Source of the DNA: Pandoraea eparura
Lineage (GTDB): Bacteria > Pseudomonadota > Gammaproteobacteria > Burkholderiales > Burkholderiaceae
Assembly: GCF_902459725.1 (NCBI RefSeq)
Contig: NZ_CABPSH010000004.1
Coordinates: forward strand, 62,001-126,000
Length of the DNA stretch: 64,000 nt
Direction: 5' to 3'
Below are positions 1 through 9,962 of this stretch, piece after piece. Numbering within the stretch: the first letter of the stretch is position 1; the number at the start of each line of letters is the position of its first letter. The notes under the pieces were generated by a model. That model did no database searches, was not told the origin of the DNA, and saw only the letters and a list, made by a program, of their open reading frames with translations. The position numbers and the translations under genes were made by a program.

Positions 1-357
1 CTGCCGGCGGGCGAGGGGGCGTTTCTCGCATGCAGCTTCTGGATGGTCGATTGCCTGGTGATGATCGGGCGTCACCACGATGCCTGCATCTTGTTCGAGC
101 GGCTGCTGTCGTTGCGCAACGACGTCGGCCTGCTGGCCGAGGAGTACGACACGCACCATGCGCGTCAGGTCGGCAACTTCCCGCAGGCGTTCTCGCATAT
201 CGCGCTCGTGCACGCGGCGATTCGCCTCGAGGCGCTGGCCGACGACGATCGTGCGCACGATGCAGAAAACAGCGCGTCGTTGAGCGCGGTGGATGACGGC
301 GATGTCGACGACGAAGCCCGTTTCGAGCATGTCGGTTATCGAGCGGTCAGGGCGTGA
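1..357 (+). CDS. C-terminal end of a glycoside hydrolase family 15 (glucoamylase-like) protein, partial
   Basis: The reading frame is open from the first base and ends at a TGA at 355-357, so only the last 118 residues are present. The stretch reading GEGAFLACSFWMVDCL, followed by GLLAEEYD and QVGNFPQAFSHIALV, is typical of the last part of the (alpha/alpha)6 barrel of bacterial GH15 glucoamylase/trehalase-like proteins, where the catalytic base sits in the EEYD-type segment. The tail after about residue 85 is acidic and probably unstructured. Family membership is from motif recognition; the substrate (alpha-glucan or trehalose-like) cannot be told from this fragment. The start and any operon partners lie outside the window. 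Confidence 0.8.
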   Translation: MPAGEGAFLACSFWMVDCLVMIGRHHDACILFERLLSLRNDVGLLAEEYDTHHARQVGNFPQAFSHIALVHAAIRLEALADDDRAHDAENSASLSAVDDGDVDDEARFEHVGYRAVRA

Positions 358-555
358 GGCGGTGGGGCGGATGACTATCGGTACGCGCGTCAATATGACC
401 GCCTGAGCCTTGCGCATTGCATCGCCGGCGCGGGGCGCTCACCGCCCTCCGGAAAAATCGGCCTCGGTGAGCCTTGTCAAAGCGCGCTAGAATTCTGCTT
501 CTGCTTAATTCCTTCCGGAGACCGGGCGGGCCGCCGTGTTTCGTCCCCACGCCGC

Positions 556-2001
556 ATGACGCAAGACAAGACACTCACCGCGCTGCTTTGGATCGTGGCG
601 GCCGGTTTTTTCATGCAGGCGCTCGATACCACCATCGTCAATACGGCGCTGCCCGCGATGGCGGCGAGCCTTGGCGAGAACCCACTGCGCATGCAGCCCG
701 TGGTGGTCGCCTACTCCCTGACGATGGCCATGCTCACCCCGGCGTCGGGCTGGCTGGCGGACCGGTTCGGCACGCGCCGCGTCTACTTTGTTGCGATTCT
801 GCTGTTCGTACTCGGTTCGATCTGCTGCGCGATGGCGCACACGATGTCGCAACTGGTGCTCGCGCGCGTGTTGCAGGGCGCGGGCGGCTCGATGCTGCTG
901 CCGATCGGACGGCTTGCGGTGCTGCGCACCTTCCCCGCAGGGCAGTACCTCGCGGCGCTCGCCTTCGTGTCGATTGCCGGACAGGTCGGTCCGATGATCG
1001 GCCCGGTGCTGGGCGGCTGGCTCGTGCAAGTTAGCTCGTGGCATTGGATTTTCCTGATCAACGTGCCGATCGGCATGGTCGGCTGTTTGGCCGTGAGGCA
1101 CTATTTGCCGCGCCCAACATGCGACGAGGTGATTGACGCCGGCTTCGACTGGGTGGGCTTCGCGCTGCTCTCGATGGCGATGGTGTCGTTTACGCTGGCG
1201 CTCGATCACCCATACTCCGACAAGGGGTGGGGGGTGTCGGTGGCGCTGGCGCTGCTTTGTATCGTCACCGCGCTGGGCTATTGGCCATATGCCCGGCGTC
1301 GCGCCGCGCCGCTGTTCCCGCTCGAACTCTTCGCGACGCGTAGTTTCCGGCTCGGGCTGCTGGGTAATCTGGTCGCGCGAATTGGCAGCAGCGCCGTGCC
1401 TTTCCTGCTGCCGTTGCTGCTTCAGGTGGCCATGGGATACAGCCCGCTCGCCTCGGGCCTGATGATGTTGCCGGTCGCGCTGGCGGGGGTGGTGGTCAAG
1501 CGCATGGTCACGCCGCTGGTGGAACGCTACGGCTACACGCGCTTTCTGATGGTCAACACGGCGGTGCTCGGTGGCGCCATCGCGAGCTTTTCGCTGTTCG
1601 GCCCGGGGTGGCCGATGTGGCTTGGACTGGCGCAACTGGCAATCTTTGGCGGCGCGAACTCGATGCAGTTCGCCGCGATGAACAGCGTCACGCTCAAGGA
1701 TCTCGGCACGCGTCGCGCGAGCTCGGGCAATGGCCTGTTCTCGATGGCGCAGATGCTGGCGCTGGGACTGGGCGTGACCATCGGCGGCCAGTTGCTGGCG
1801 CTGTTCGGTCAATTTGCCGGGCAGGCGGGTGAGGGGGGGATGGGCGGCACGGTGGCGGGCTTTCGCCTGACCTTCGTTTGCGTCGGGCTGATTACGCTCG
1901 CGTCGGCGCTCATTTTCCGCCGCGTGGAAGATCCGGCGGCGGGGGCCGCGCAAGACGACAGCGAGACGCGACCCGCGTCTGCCACCGATCTCAGGCGCTG
2001 A
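556..2001 (+). CDS. mdtD: MdtD-like multidrug MFS transporter (DHA2 family)
   Basis: 481 aa, integral inner-membrane protein with about 14 hydrophobic segments. It matches E. coli MdtD along its length as I recall it: the start LDTTIVNTALPAMAASLGE (DHA2 motif), ASGWLADRFGTRR (MFS motif A in loop 2-3), LARVLQGAGGSMLLPIGRL (motif C region) and the later TLKDLGTRRASSGNGL. Proton-driven drug export is the family role; the actual substrate is unknown. In E. coli mdtD sits with mdtABC-baeSR, but none of these is here, so it is a stand-alone gene. It is convergent with pqiC, leaving about 100 bp with no clear terminator. The ATG at 556 has a weak ribosome-binding site; no better in-frame start is evident. 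Confidence 0.85.
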   Translation: MTQDKTLTALLWIVAAGFFMQALDTTIVNTALPAMAASLGENPLRMQPVVVAYSLTMAMLTPASGWLADRFGTRRVYFVAILLFVLGSICCAMAHTMSQLVLARVLQGAGGSMLLPIGRLAVLRTFPAGQYLAALAFVSIAGQVGPMIGPVLGGWLVQVSSWHWIFLINVPIGMVGCLAVRHYLPRPTCDEVIDAGFDWVGFALLSMAMVSFTLALDHPYSDKGWGVSVALALLCIVTALGYWPYARRRAAPLFPLELFATRSFRLGLLGNLVARIGSSAVPFLLPLLLQVAMGYSPLASGLMMLPVALAGVVVKRMVTPLVERYGYTRFLMVNTAVLGGAIASFSLFGPGWPMWLGLAQLAIFGGANSMQFAAMNSVTLKDLGTRRASSGNGLFSMAQMLALGLGVTIGGQLLALFGQFAGQAGEGGMGGTVAGFRLTFVCVGLITLASALIFRRVEDPAAGAAQDDSETRPASATDLRR

Positions 2002-2102
2002 GCGCGCGACTTACTGCATTTTCCGGTGCACGTTTCCAATCGGCCAGCGGGGCAAACGCCTTGTCGGCCGGAATCGTTTCCAGGCGCTGGCTGCGGCAGT
2101 GT

Positions 2103-2786
2103 TCAGTGCTCGCAGTGCGGTGCGGTGCCCTGCGCACTGGTGGCAATGGCGTTGCCGATGCTCAGCGCCAGGCGGCCGACGAGCTGGCGCTGCGCCGCGA
2201 CAATGCCATCGATGCCCCCCGTGCCGCCCGCATCCGCCGAGGCGGGGGCGGTGCCGGAGAAGCGGCAAGTGAGCACGACATCGCCCGGCACGCGGCGAAC
2301 GCTCCACACGGCGGCCAATGCGGCCTGCGCGCCCGGCACGGACTCGAAGCGCTGCACCGACGTCGAGACGCGGTACACGGTCAGGCCGTCGGCGCGGGGC
2401 AGGCCGTACACGTCCATCGCGCCGAGATGCTGCGTGAGCTTGCGCGAGATCGTCGACGTCAGCTCGGTCTTGAGCGGCGCGGCCCAGCGCGATTCCTCCA
2501 GAATGTCGACGCGACCACCGCCGCGCGTGACGACGATCTGCGGCCGGTCGACCTGCTCAGGCACGGCGACCGGCGCGACTTCAACCGCATAGCGCGCCGC
2601 CGGTACGTTGGCGTCACTCGTGGCGGCGCTGCCCGCGGACGTTCCCGTGTCGTCGGTCAGTGTGTAGAACCGCGACGGCGGCGACGCGCACCCCGCGAGC
2701 GTCAGGGTGAGGGCGGCCAGCACGGCGCCGGCCATCGGCGTCGCGCGGCGGCGCTGGCTACGGGGCATCGGGGGCGGCATCGTCAT
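2103..2786 (-). CDS. pqiC: PqiC, outer-membrane lipoprotein of the Pqi lipid-transport complex
   Basis: 227 aa with a lipoprotein signal peptide: basic start, hydrophobic run LAALTLTLAGC and a lipobox with Cys near residue 32, followed by SPPSRFYTL, which is typical of ABC-type transport auxiliary lipoproteins (PqiC/YmbA family). The protein anchors in the outer membrane and caps the PqiB tunnel. Its ATG overlaps the pqiB stop by 4 nt (2783-2786), so it is translationally coupled as the last gene of pqiA1-pqiA2-pqiB-pqiC. The region after about residue 200 is a low-similarity tail. Function is from family knowledge; the arrangement is visible directly. Confidence 0.9.
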   Translation of the reverse strand: MTMPPPMPRSQRRRATPMAGAVLAALTLTLAGCASPPSRFYTLTDDTGTSAGSAATSDANVPAARYAVEVAPVAVPEQVDRPQIVVTRGGGRVDILEESRWAAPLKTELTSTISRKLTQHLGAMDVYGLPRADGLTVYRVSTSVQRFESVPGAQAALAAVWSVRRVPGDVVLTCRFSGTAPASADAGGTGGIDGIVAAQRQLVGRLALSIGNAIATSAQGTAPHCEH

Positions 2787-4447
2787 GGTTGCGGATCCTT
2801 GGGTTTGCCGCGCAGCAGCGCCTCGGGGTGCTGCTGCAGATAATCAGCCAGCGTGCCCAGCGAGCGCAGGGTCTTCGTCAGTTCCTGCATGGCCTGACGA
2901 ACGTCCTGTTGCACCGGGGCGTCTTCGGAGAGGGTGCGCTCGGCGGCACCGAAGCTCTTCTTCGCTTCGCTCAGCGTGGCTTTCGCTTCGGGCGCGATCT
3001 CGCCGTCGAGCTGGCGGAACAGGCCCTGCGCGCTGTCGAGCGTCTTGTCGAGCTTGCGCAGCGACGCATCGAGATTCTGACCAATGCTGTCGAACGGAAT
3101 CTTGTCGAGCTTGCTCGCGATGTCGGCAATCTGGACCTGCAACTGGTCGAGCGTATTGGGCACGGTCGGCATGACAACCACGTTGTCGACTTCCACGGCG
3201 TGGGCGGGCTTGGCGTTCGGGAAGAAGTCGAGTGCGACGTACAACTGGCCCGTCAGCAGGTTGCCGGTGCGCAACTGACCGCGCAGGCCGCGCGCGACGA
3301 GCGAATTCAGAATCTGGCGACTGGCGAGTTCGTCCGGTGGCAGGTTGTTCTTCGGGTCGCGGCGGCGCAGACGATCCGGATAGACTTCGACCGTCACCGG
3401 CATGTTGATCTGCTTGGTTGCCTGATCGAATTCCACGCCGATCGACGTGACCTCACCCAGCGTGATACCGCGGAAATCCACCGGTGCGCCCACCGCCAGG
3501 CCCCGCAGCGACTGCTGGAAGCGGAACACGACCGTCATCGGGTGGGTGTCGGGGGCCTTCATGGCGGTGGTTTCGTCAGGCGCCAGGCGGAATTCCTGGC
3601 CCGCTTTGGCCATCACGCCCGCCCCGGATTCGTTCGGCGCCTGGAACGCGATGCCGCCGATGACCACCGACGCCAGCGATTGTGTATTGACCTGAAAGCC
3701 GCTCGAATCGAGCCGCAGGTCGATGCCGCTCGCATGCCAGAAGCGCGTGTTGGAGCCGACATACTGGTCATAGGGGGCCTGAACGAACACGCGCAGCGTG
3801 ACGCCCTTGCCATCCGGATCGAGCGAGTAGGCTTCGACCTGACCGACCTGGATACGCCGGTAATAGATCGGTGAGCCGATGTCGAGCGAGCCGATGTCCG
3901 CCGCATGCAGCACGAAGGGCTTGCCCGGCTGGCCGCTGGAGACGACCGGCGGCACTTCGAGGCCCACGAAATGCTCCGACGATTCCTTCGACTTGCCGGC
4001 GTCGGCGCCGATATAAGCGCCCGAGAGCAGCGTGGACAGACCCGAGACGCTGCCGCCGGCCACGCGCGGTCGCACCACCCACCAACGCGAATCCTTGACC
4101 GCGAACCGCTTGGCATTCTGCGTGAGGTCGACGCTCACGCGCACGTGCGACAGGTCGTCGGACAGCTCGATGTTCTTGACGGTGCCGATATCGACTTCCT
4201 TGTACTTGACCTTCGTCTTCCCGGCTTCGAGGCCTTCGGCCGTCTTGAAGTCGATGACGACGCTGGGGCCCCGCTCGATGATCGCCTTGGCGACGAGCGA
4301 CAGGCCGATCACGGCAGCCACCAGCGGAATGAGCCAGACGAGCGACGGCGCCCAGCGTTTGCGCGGCTCGATGACCGGCGTGGGCAGCTCGCCGGCGCCG
4401 GGCGGCGGCGCGGCGTTGGGGGCTTGCGGATCTTTCGGGTCAGTCAT
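2783..4447 (-). CDS. pqiB: PqiB, MCE-domain periplasmic tunnel protein
   Basis: 554 aa, close to the 546 aa of E. coli PqiB. One N-terminal transmembrane anchor (residues about 36-58, SLVWLIPLVAAVIGLSLV) is followed by three MCE/MlaD repeats; their starts are recognisable as GPSVVIDFKTAEGLEAGKT, GKPFVLHAADIGSLDIGSP and THPMTVVFRFQQSLRGL. A long helical C-terminal part (about residues 440-545) matches the PqiB needle. It forms a hexameric tunnel between inner and outer membrane for lipid movement. The start overlaps the end of pqiA2 by 8 nt and its stop overlaps pqiC by 4 nt, so the operon is tightly coupled. Confidence 0.93.
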   Translation of the reverse strand: MTDPKDPQAPNAAPPPGAGELPTPVIEPRKRWAPSLVWLIPLVAAVIGLSLVAKAIIERGPSVVIDFKTAEGLEAGKTKVKYKEVDIGTVKNIELSDDLSHVRVSVDLTQNAKRFAVKDSRWWVVRPRVAGGSVSGLSTLLSGAYIGADAGKSKESSEHFVGLEVPPVVSSGQPGKPFVLHAADIGSLDIGSPIYYRRIQVGQVEAYSLDPDGKGVTLRVFVQAPYDQYVGSNTRFWHASGIDLRLDSSGFQVNTQSLASVVIGGIAFQAPNESGAGVMAKAGQEFRLAPDETTAMKAPDTHPMTVVFRFQQSLRGLAVGAPVDFRGITLGEVTSIGVEFDQATKQINMPVTVEVYPDRLRRRDPKNNLPPDELASRQILNSLVARGLRGQLRTGNLLTGQLYVALDFFPNAKPAHAVEVDNVVVMPTVPNTLDQLQVQIADIASKLDKIPFDSIGQNLDASLRKLDKTLDSAQGLFRQLDGEIAPEAKATLSEAKKSFGAAERTLSEDAPVQQDVRQAMQELTKTLRSLGTLADYLQQHPEALLRGKPKDPQP

Positions 4448-5084
4448 GATCGTCCTGTTCGGTATCGTCGTCGCGGATCTGATCCCAGATCAACCGAGGG
4501 TCGAACTGCATCGAGGCAAGCATCGTGAGCACGACCACCGCGCCGAACGCCACGATGCCGGGACCGGCCTGGATCACGGCCAGCGACTGAATGTTCACGA
4601 GCGCGACCATCAGCGCGACGACGAAGACATCGAGCATCGACCAGCGGCCGATGAACTCGATCATGTGGTAAAGCCTGGTGCGTTGATGCGGATTCCAGCG
4701 CGCGCCGCGCTGCGCGGTCAGGCACAGCAGCGACAGCGCAATGAGCTTGAGCATCGGCACGAGAATGCTGGCCGTGAAGACGACGATGGCCAGGTCGTAT
4801 TCACCGTTGATCCAGAAATAGATCACGCCGCTCATGATCGTGTCGCTGGAATTGCCGAGCAGCGAGCGCGTCTGCATCATCGGCAGGACGTTGGCGGGAA
4901 TGTACAGGATCGCGGCGGCGATCAGCAAGGCCCAGGTGCGCGCCAGACTGTCGATCTTGCGTTGATGCAGGGCCGCCCCGCAACGCGGGCAACGCGACGT
5001 CTCGAGCGTGCTGACGTGGCGCGAGAGCCGTCCGCACGCCGTGCACGCGACCAGTCCGGCGTCTTTGGCGGTGAGGTATTTCAT
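4440..5084 (-). CDS. pqiA: PqiA-domain inner-membrane protein, second half protein
   Basis: 214 aa. It begins with a zinc-ribbon-like pair C14xxC17 and C32xxC35 (CTACG, CPRCG) and then one PqiA domain with about four membrane segments (for example ALLIAAAILYIPANVLPMM and FVVALMVALVNIQSLAV). E. coli PqiA is a single protein of about 417 aa with two such modules; here each module is its own gene. The ATG at 5084 overlaps the stop of the upstream pqiA gene by 4 nt (ATGA), and the next gene pqiB starts before this one ends. A longer frame continues upstream to 5708 but is antisense-like nonsense over the first PqiA gene, so the start at 5084 is preferred. Confidence 0.9.
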   Translation of the reverse strand: MKYLTAKDAGLVACTACGRLSRHVSTLETSRCPRCGAALHQRKIDSLARTWALLIAAAILYIPANVLPMMQTRSLLGNSSDTIMSGVIYFWINGEYDLAIVVFTASILVPMLKLIALSLLCLTAQRGARWNPHQRTRLYHMIEFIGRWSMLDVFVVALMVALVNIQSLAVIQAGPGIVAFGAVVVLTMLASMQFDPRLIWDQIRDDDTEQDDHD

Positions 5085-5752
5085 CGCGGCACCGTGCGCG
5101 ACGGCGAGGCGTCGGGCGCGTCCGCATCCGGTGTGTGGTCGATCACGAGCCAGAGATTGCGCAGGTCGTAAGACAACACCATCGCCAGCAACACCGTGAG
5201 CGCACCGAAGGCCCATAACGCGATGCCGGGCAACACGCTGGCCATGGACGAGAGTTTGACCACAGACACCAGCACGCCCAGCATGAACACTTCGATCATG
5301 CCCCAGGGGCGGCAGAACTCGATGGCGCGCATCACGTGAAAGACGGCGTACGGCCGTCGCCCGACCGAGAGCGGGCCGATCAGATGGACCAGCGCGAGCA
5401 ATTGCGAGAGCGGCGAGAGCACGGTGGTCGTAAACACCAGCAAGGCGACAAGCCACATGCCTTCGCGGTACAGGGCCCAGGCGGCGCCGATGAGCGTGGT
5501 GCGCGTGTAGATGCCCTGCACCTCGATCTCGACGATGGGAAATGCGTTCGCGATGGCGAACACGATCAGGCAAGTCAGGGTGAGCGCCAGCACGCGCGAC
5601 AGGCGCAGGTCGGGGGCGCGGTAAAGCACCGAGTGACAGCGCACGCAGCGGGCCGCCACGCGCGGGGGCACGTCCGTGCGACGGTGCAGCGTGTCGCAGT
5701 TGGGGCATGCCATCAGGGTCGTCACGTCATCTTCAGGGGGCAAAGGGTTCAT
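5081..5752 (-). CDS. pqiA: PqiA-domain inner-membrane protein, first half protein
   Basis: 223 aa, first gene of the pqi operon. The N-terminus carries a ribbon C16xxC19 and C36xxC39 (CPNCD, CVRCH), followed by one PqiA domain with about four membrane helices (VLALTLTCLIVFAIANAF, ALYREGMWLVALLVFTTTV and ALWAFGALTVLLAMVLSY). It is the inner-membrane partner of PqiB. Together with the next gene it makes up the equivalent of the two-module PqiA. It is divergent from fdnG, with 179 bp between the two starts. Paraquat (SoxRS) induction is known for enterobacteria only; I see no recognisable SoxS site here. Confidence 0.9.
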   Translation of the reverse strand: MNPLPPEDDVTTLMACPNCDTLHRRTDVPPRVAARCVRCHSVLYRAPDLRLSRVLALTLTCLIVFAIANAFPIVEIEVQGIYTRTTLIGAAWALYREGMWLVALLVFTTTVLSPLSQLLALVHLIGPLSVGRRPYAVFHVMRAIEFCRPWGMIEVFMLGVLVSVVKLSSMASVLPGIALWAFGALTVLLAMVLSYDLRNLWLVIDHTPDADAPDASPSRTVPR

Positions 5753-5853
5753 TCCCGGGGACGGTGACCAAAGTGACGCTCAGAATACCAAAATGTTGAG
5801 GAAGTTCCAGCATTGTGCGCTGCGGTGCAGCATTCGGCATGGTTTGTGCTAAG

Positions 5854-5885
5854 TCACGGAAAAGCGTGATTCTTTGCTCTATACT
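5854..5885 (+). promoter_or_regulatory. Possible promoter/operator for the fdn operon
   Basis: A perfect 5-bp inverted repeat, TCACG (5854-5858) and CGTGA (5865-5869), sits just upstream of a good -10 hexamer TATACT at 5880-5885, about 46 bp before the fdnG start. No convincing -35 hexamer lies at the right distance, which would fit an activator-dependent promoter. No FNR-type TTGAT-N4-ATCAA box was found. Low-confidence reading by eye. Confidence 0.3.
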
Positions 5886-5931
5886 CAACGGACTCCCGCA
5901 AAGTTTTCGAAAATTTGAGGAGATTTCCCCC

Positions 5932-8900
5932 ATGCTGAATATGTCGAGGCGCCAGTTCCTGAAAGTGAGTGGCGCGACGTTGGCCGGGTCCAGCCTGGCA
6001 ATGCTCGGGTTCGCGCCCGATGCGGCACTGGCGGAAGTCCGCCAGTTCAAGCTGGCGCGAGCGACGGAAACCCGCAACACCTGTCCGTACTGTTCCGTGG
6101 CCTGTGGCCTGCTGATGTATAGCTATGGCGACGGGGCGAAAAACGCGCGGAAGAGTATTTTCCACATTGAAGGCGACCCCGACCATCCGGTCAATCGCGG
6201 CACGTTGTGTCCGAAGGGGGCAAGCCTCATCGACTTCATCCACAGCCCGAACCGCCTCACGCATCCCGAATACCGCAAGCCGGGGTCGGACAAGTGGGAG
6301 CGAATCTCGTGGGACGACGCGCTCGATCGCATCGCCAAGCTGATGAAGGACGACCGCGATGCCAACTTCGTCGAGAAGACGGACGACGGTCTGACGGTCA
6401 ACCGCTGGGTCACGACGGGCATGTTGGCGGCGTCGGCGTCGAGCAACGAAGTCGGCTATATCACGCACAAAGTCATCCGCAGTACCGGGATGCTGGGATT
6501 CGACAACCAGGCACGTGTCTGACACGGCCCGACGGTGGCAGGTCTTGCCCCGACGTTTGGCCGTGGTGCGATGACGAACCATTGGGTCGACATCAAGAAC
6601 GCGGATCTGGTCCTCATCATGGGCGGCAATGCCGCCGAGGCGCACCCGTGCGGTTTCAAATGGGTGACCGAGGCGAAGGCGCACAACAACGCGCGCCTGA
6701 TCGTGGTCGACCCGCGCTTCAACCGTTCGGCCTCGGTCGCGGATGTCTATGCCCCGATCCGCTCCGGCACGGATATCGTCTTCCTCGGCGGGCTGATTCA
6801 TTACCTGCTCACGAACGACAAGATCCAGCACGAGTACGTCAAGAACTACACCGACTTCACGTTCCTCGTGAAAGACGAATTCGCGTTCGAGGACGGTATT
6901 TATTCCGGTTACAACGCCGAGAAGCGCACTTACGACCGCAGTACCTGGGACTACCAGAAGGGCGCGGACGGGTACGTCATGACGGATCCGACGCTGCAAC
7001 ACCCGCGCACGGTGTTCCAGTTGATGAAGCAGCATTACTCGCGTTACACGCTCGAGATGGTCGAGCGCGTGTGCGGCACGCCGGCCGACAAGATCCAGCA
7101 GGTCTACCAGTTGATCGCCGAGTGTTCCACCCCGACGCGCACGATGACCATCATGTACGCGCTGGGCTGGACGCAGCATTCGATCGGCTCGCAGATGATC
7201 CGCACCGGCGCGATGGTGCAACTGCTGCTGGGCGATATCGGCGTGGCCGGTGGCGGCATGAACGCGCTGCGCGGTCACTCGAACATCCAGGGGCTGACCG
7301 ATCTCGGGTTGATGACCGACTTGCTGCCGGGCTACATGACGTTGCCCAAGCAGGCTGAGCAGACCGCCGAACAGTACCTGACGGCGCGCACGCAAAAGCC
7401 GCTGCGTCCGAACCAGCTCAGCTACTGGCAGAACTATCCGAAGTTCTATGTGAGCCTGATGAAGGCGTGGTGGGGTGACGCGGCCACGGCCGAGAACCAC
7501 TGGGCCTACGACTATCTGCCCAAGCTCGACAAGCCTTACGACCTGCTGCAGGTGCTCGAGCTGATGAACCAGGGCAAGATGAGCGGCTACCTGGCGCAGG
7601 GGTTCAATCCGCTCGCGGCGGCACCGGGCAAGTTCAAGTGGGATCAGGCGCTCGCCAAGCTCAAGTTCCTCGTCGTCATGGATCCGCTGGCGACGGAAAC
7701 GTCAGAGTTCTGGAAAAATTTCGGCGAGCACAACAACGTCGATTCCAGCAAGATCCAGACGGAAGTGTTCCGCCTGCCGACGACTTGCTTCGCCGAGGAA
7801 GACGGCGCGCTGGTCAATTCGGGGCGCTGGCTGCAATGGCACTGGAAGGGGGCCGAGCCGCCGGGCGAAGCGCGCACGGACATCGAGATCATGACGGGAC
7901 TGTTCCTGCGCCTGCGCGAGATGTACAAGACGCAGGGCGGCAAATTTCCCGATCCGATCGTCAACCTGTCGTGGCCGTACGCCCAGCCGGAGAGCCCGTC
8001 GCCCGAAGAACTCGCCAAGGAGTACAACGGCCGTGCGCTCAAGGACATCGTCGACCCGAAGGATCCGAGCAAGGTCACCCGCAAGGCTGGCGAGCAACTG
8101 GCGGGATTCGCCGAACTAAAGGACGACGGCAGTACGCTGTCGGGCTGCTGGATCTTCGCCGGCGCGTGGACGCAGGCGGGGAACCAGATGGCACGACGCG
8201 ACAACAGCGATCCGACCGGCATCGGGCAGACGCTGAACTGGGCGTGGTCGTGGCCGGCAAACCGTCGGATTCTATACAACCGCGCCTCGTCCGACCTTGC
8301 GGGCAAGCCGTTCAATCCGAAGCACAAGCTGGTGTGGTGGAACGGCAAGGTGTGGACCGGGGCGGACGTGCCGGACTTCAAGATCGACGAGGATCCGGCC
8401 AGCGGCATGAATCCGTTCATCATGCTCCCCGAGGGCGTGGCGCGCTTCTTCGCGAAGGGGGCCATGGCCGAGGGGCCGTTCCCTGAGCATTACGAGCCGT
8501 TCGAGACGCCGCTGGGCTATAACCCGTTGCATCCGAAGCAACCGAAGGCCACGAGCAACCCGGGCGCCCGCGTGTTCCCGGACGACCTGGCCGTGATGGG
8601 CACGGCCGACAAATTCCCCTATGTGGCGACGACGTATCGTCTGACCGAGCACTTCCACTACTGGACCAAGCACGCGCTGCTCAATTCGATCATCCAGCCC
8701 GAGCAATTCGTCGAGATCGGCGAAGCGCTCGCGAAGGAGATCGGTGTGGTGGCGGGCGACACGGTTAAGGTCTCGTCCAACCGCGGCTTCATCAAGGCCC
8801 GGGCGGTCGTGACCAAGCGCATTCGTGCGCTCAAGGTGGACGGCAAGACGATTCACCACGTGGGCATTCCGATTCACTGGGGCTTCAAGGGGCTGACCAA

Positions 8901-9000
8901 ACCCGGGTTCCTCGCGAATACGCTGACGCCGATCGTGGGCGATGGCAATTCGCAGACGCCCGAGTTCAAGTCGTTCCTGGTGAAAGTCGAGAAGGCATAA
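5932..9000 (+). CDS. fdnG: Formate dehydrogenase-N catalytic alpha subunit, selenoprotein (UGA = Sec197)
   Basis: 1022 aa including selenocysteine. It oxidises formate in the periplasm with a molybdopterin-guanine-dinucleotide cofactor and one 4Fe-4S cluster. The start at 5932 has a good GAGGAG ribosome site and gives a twin-arginine signal (SRRQFLK) ending near ALAEVRQ. The Fe-S motif begins CPYCSVACGLLMY near residue 48. An in-frame TGA at 6520-6522 lies in NQARV-U-HGPTVAGLAPTFGRG, the exact place of Sec196 in E. coli FdnG, so it is read as selenocysteine rather than stop. The frame then runs unbroken to TAA at 8998-9000. It is the first gene of fdnGHI-fdhE, immediately followed by selA-selB-selC, which supply decoding. 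Confidence 0.97.
6520..6559 (+). promoter_or_regulatory. SECIS element of fdnG
   Basis: Directly after the UGA (6520-6522) the message can fold into the bacterial SelB-binding hairpin. GGCA (6537-6540) pairs with TGCC (6546-6549) around the loop GGTCT (6541-6545). GG (6534-6535) pairs with CC (6550-6551), leaving T6536 bulged. The GGUCU loop and bulged U are the features contacted by SelB in E. coli fdhF and fdnG. The spacing from UGA to loop (about 18 nt) is also like those genes. Confidence 0.85.
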
Positions 9001-9009
9001 GGGGGCGCC

Positions 9010-9960
9010 ATGGCATTGCAATCACTGGATATCAAACGGCGCTCGGCCACCACGCTGCCGTCGCCCTCGGTGCGCGAGTCGCATACGGGGGACGTCGCCA
9101 AGCTGATCGATACGTCGAAATGCATCGGCTGCAAGGCCTGCCAGACGGCGTGCATGGAGTGGAACGATCTGCGCGACGAGGTCGGCACGAACGTCGGCGT
9201 GTACGACAACCCGGCAGACCTGACGGCGGAGTCATGGACGCTCATGCGCTTCACCGAGTACGAGAACCCGAAGGGCGACCTGGAATGGCTGATCCGCAAG
9301 GACGGCTGCATGCATTGCGAGGACCCGGGCTGCCTGAAGGCGTGCCCGTCGCCGGGCGCCATCGTGCAATACGCCAACGGCATCGTCGACTTCCATGAAG
9401 AGGCGTGCATCGGCTGCGGGTACTGCATCACGGGGTGCCCGTTCAACATCCCGCGCATTTCCCAGAAGGATCACAAGGCCTACAAGTGCACCTTGTGTTC
9501 AGACCGCGTATCGGTGGGGCTGGAGCCGGCGTGCGTGAAGACGTGTCCGACCGGTGCGATCCTGTTCGGCACCAAGGACGACATGAAGGACCAGGCGGCC
9601 GAGCGTATCGAAGACCTGAAGTCGCGCGGTTTCGAGAACGCCGGGCTGTACGATCCGGCGGGAGTGGGCGGCACGCACGTGATGTATGTGCTGCATCATG
9701 CCGACAAGCCGTCGCTGTATCACGGTCTGCCGGACGATCCGCGCATCAGTCCGATGGTGACGTTCTGGAAGGGGATCGCCAAGCCGCTGGGCGTCGCCGC
9801 CATGGCACTGACGGCACTGGCCGGCTTCTTCCACTACATCAAGACCGGTCCGAACGAAACGACCGAGGACGATGAAGCGCAGGCCCGCCGGTACGATGCG
9901 TCCCGCAAGGGGCCCGGTTCCGATGGCCAGCAGGGTGCCGCCACGCACGAGGAGGTCTGA
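9010..9960 (+). CDS. fdnH: Formate dehydrogenase-N iron-sulfur beta subunit
   Basis: 316 aa. Four 4Fe-4S cluster motifs are visible: [11 protein letters not shown] (about residue 38), [13 protein letters not shown] (about 100), [11 protein letters not shown] (about 133) and CTLCSDR with CVKTCPTGA (about 160-180). A single C-terminal transmembrane helix (about residues 258-278, [18 protein letters not shown]) anchors it on the periplasmic side. It passes electrons from FdnG to the cytochrome. It starts 9 nt after the fdnG stop behind a GGGGGCGCC leader and ends 2 nt before fdnI. A hydrophilic tail of about 35 residues follows the membrane helix. Confidence 0.96.
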   Translation: MALQSLDIKRRSATTLPSPSVRESHTGDVAKLIDTSKCIGCKACQTACMEWNDLRDEVGTNVGVYDNPADLTAESWTLMRFTEYENPKGDLEWLIRKDGCMHCEDPGCLKACPSPGAIVQYANGIVDFHEEACIGCGYCITGCPFNIPRISQKDHKAYKCTLCSDRVSVGLEPACVKTCPTGAILFGTKDDMKDQAAERIEDLKSRGFENAGLYDPAGVGGTHVMYVLHHADKPSLYHGLPDDPRISPMVTFWKGIAKPLGVAAMALTALAGFFHYIKTGPNETTEDDEAQARRYDASRKGPGSDGQQGAATHEEV

Positions 9961-9962
9961 CC

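Noticed and set aside
5085-5708. Upstream extension of the second pqiA gene giving a 422-aa fused protein
   Set aside because: The extension reads the first pqiA gene in a wrong register (Arg/His-rich). The ATG at 5084 gives the exact PqiA-module start.
6520-6522. Stop codon TGA in the middle of fdnG suggesting a truncated gene or frameshift
   Set aside because: The frame continues in register with conserved FdnG sequence, the UGA is at the known Sec position, a SECIS hairpin follows, and selA, selB and selC are adjacent.
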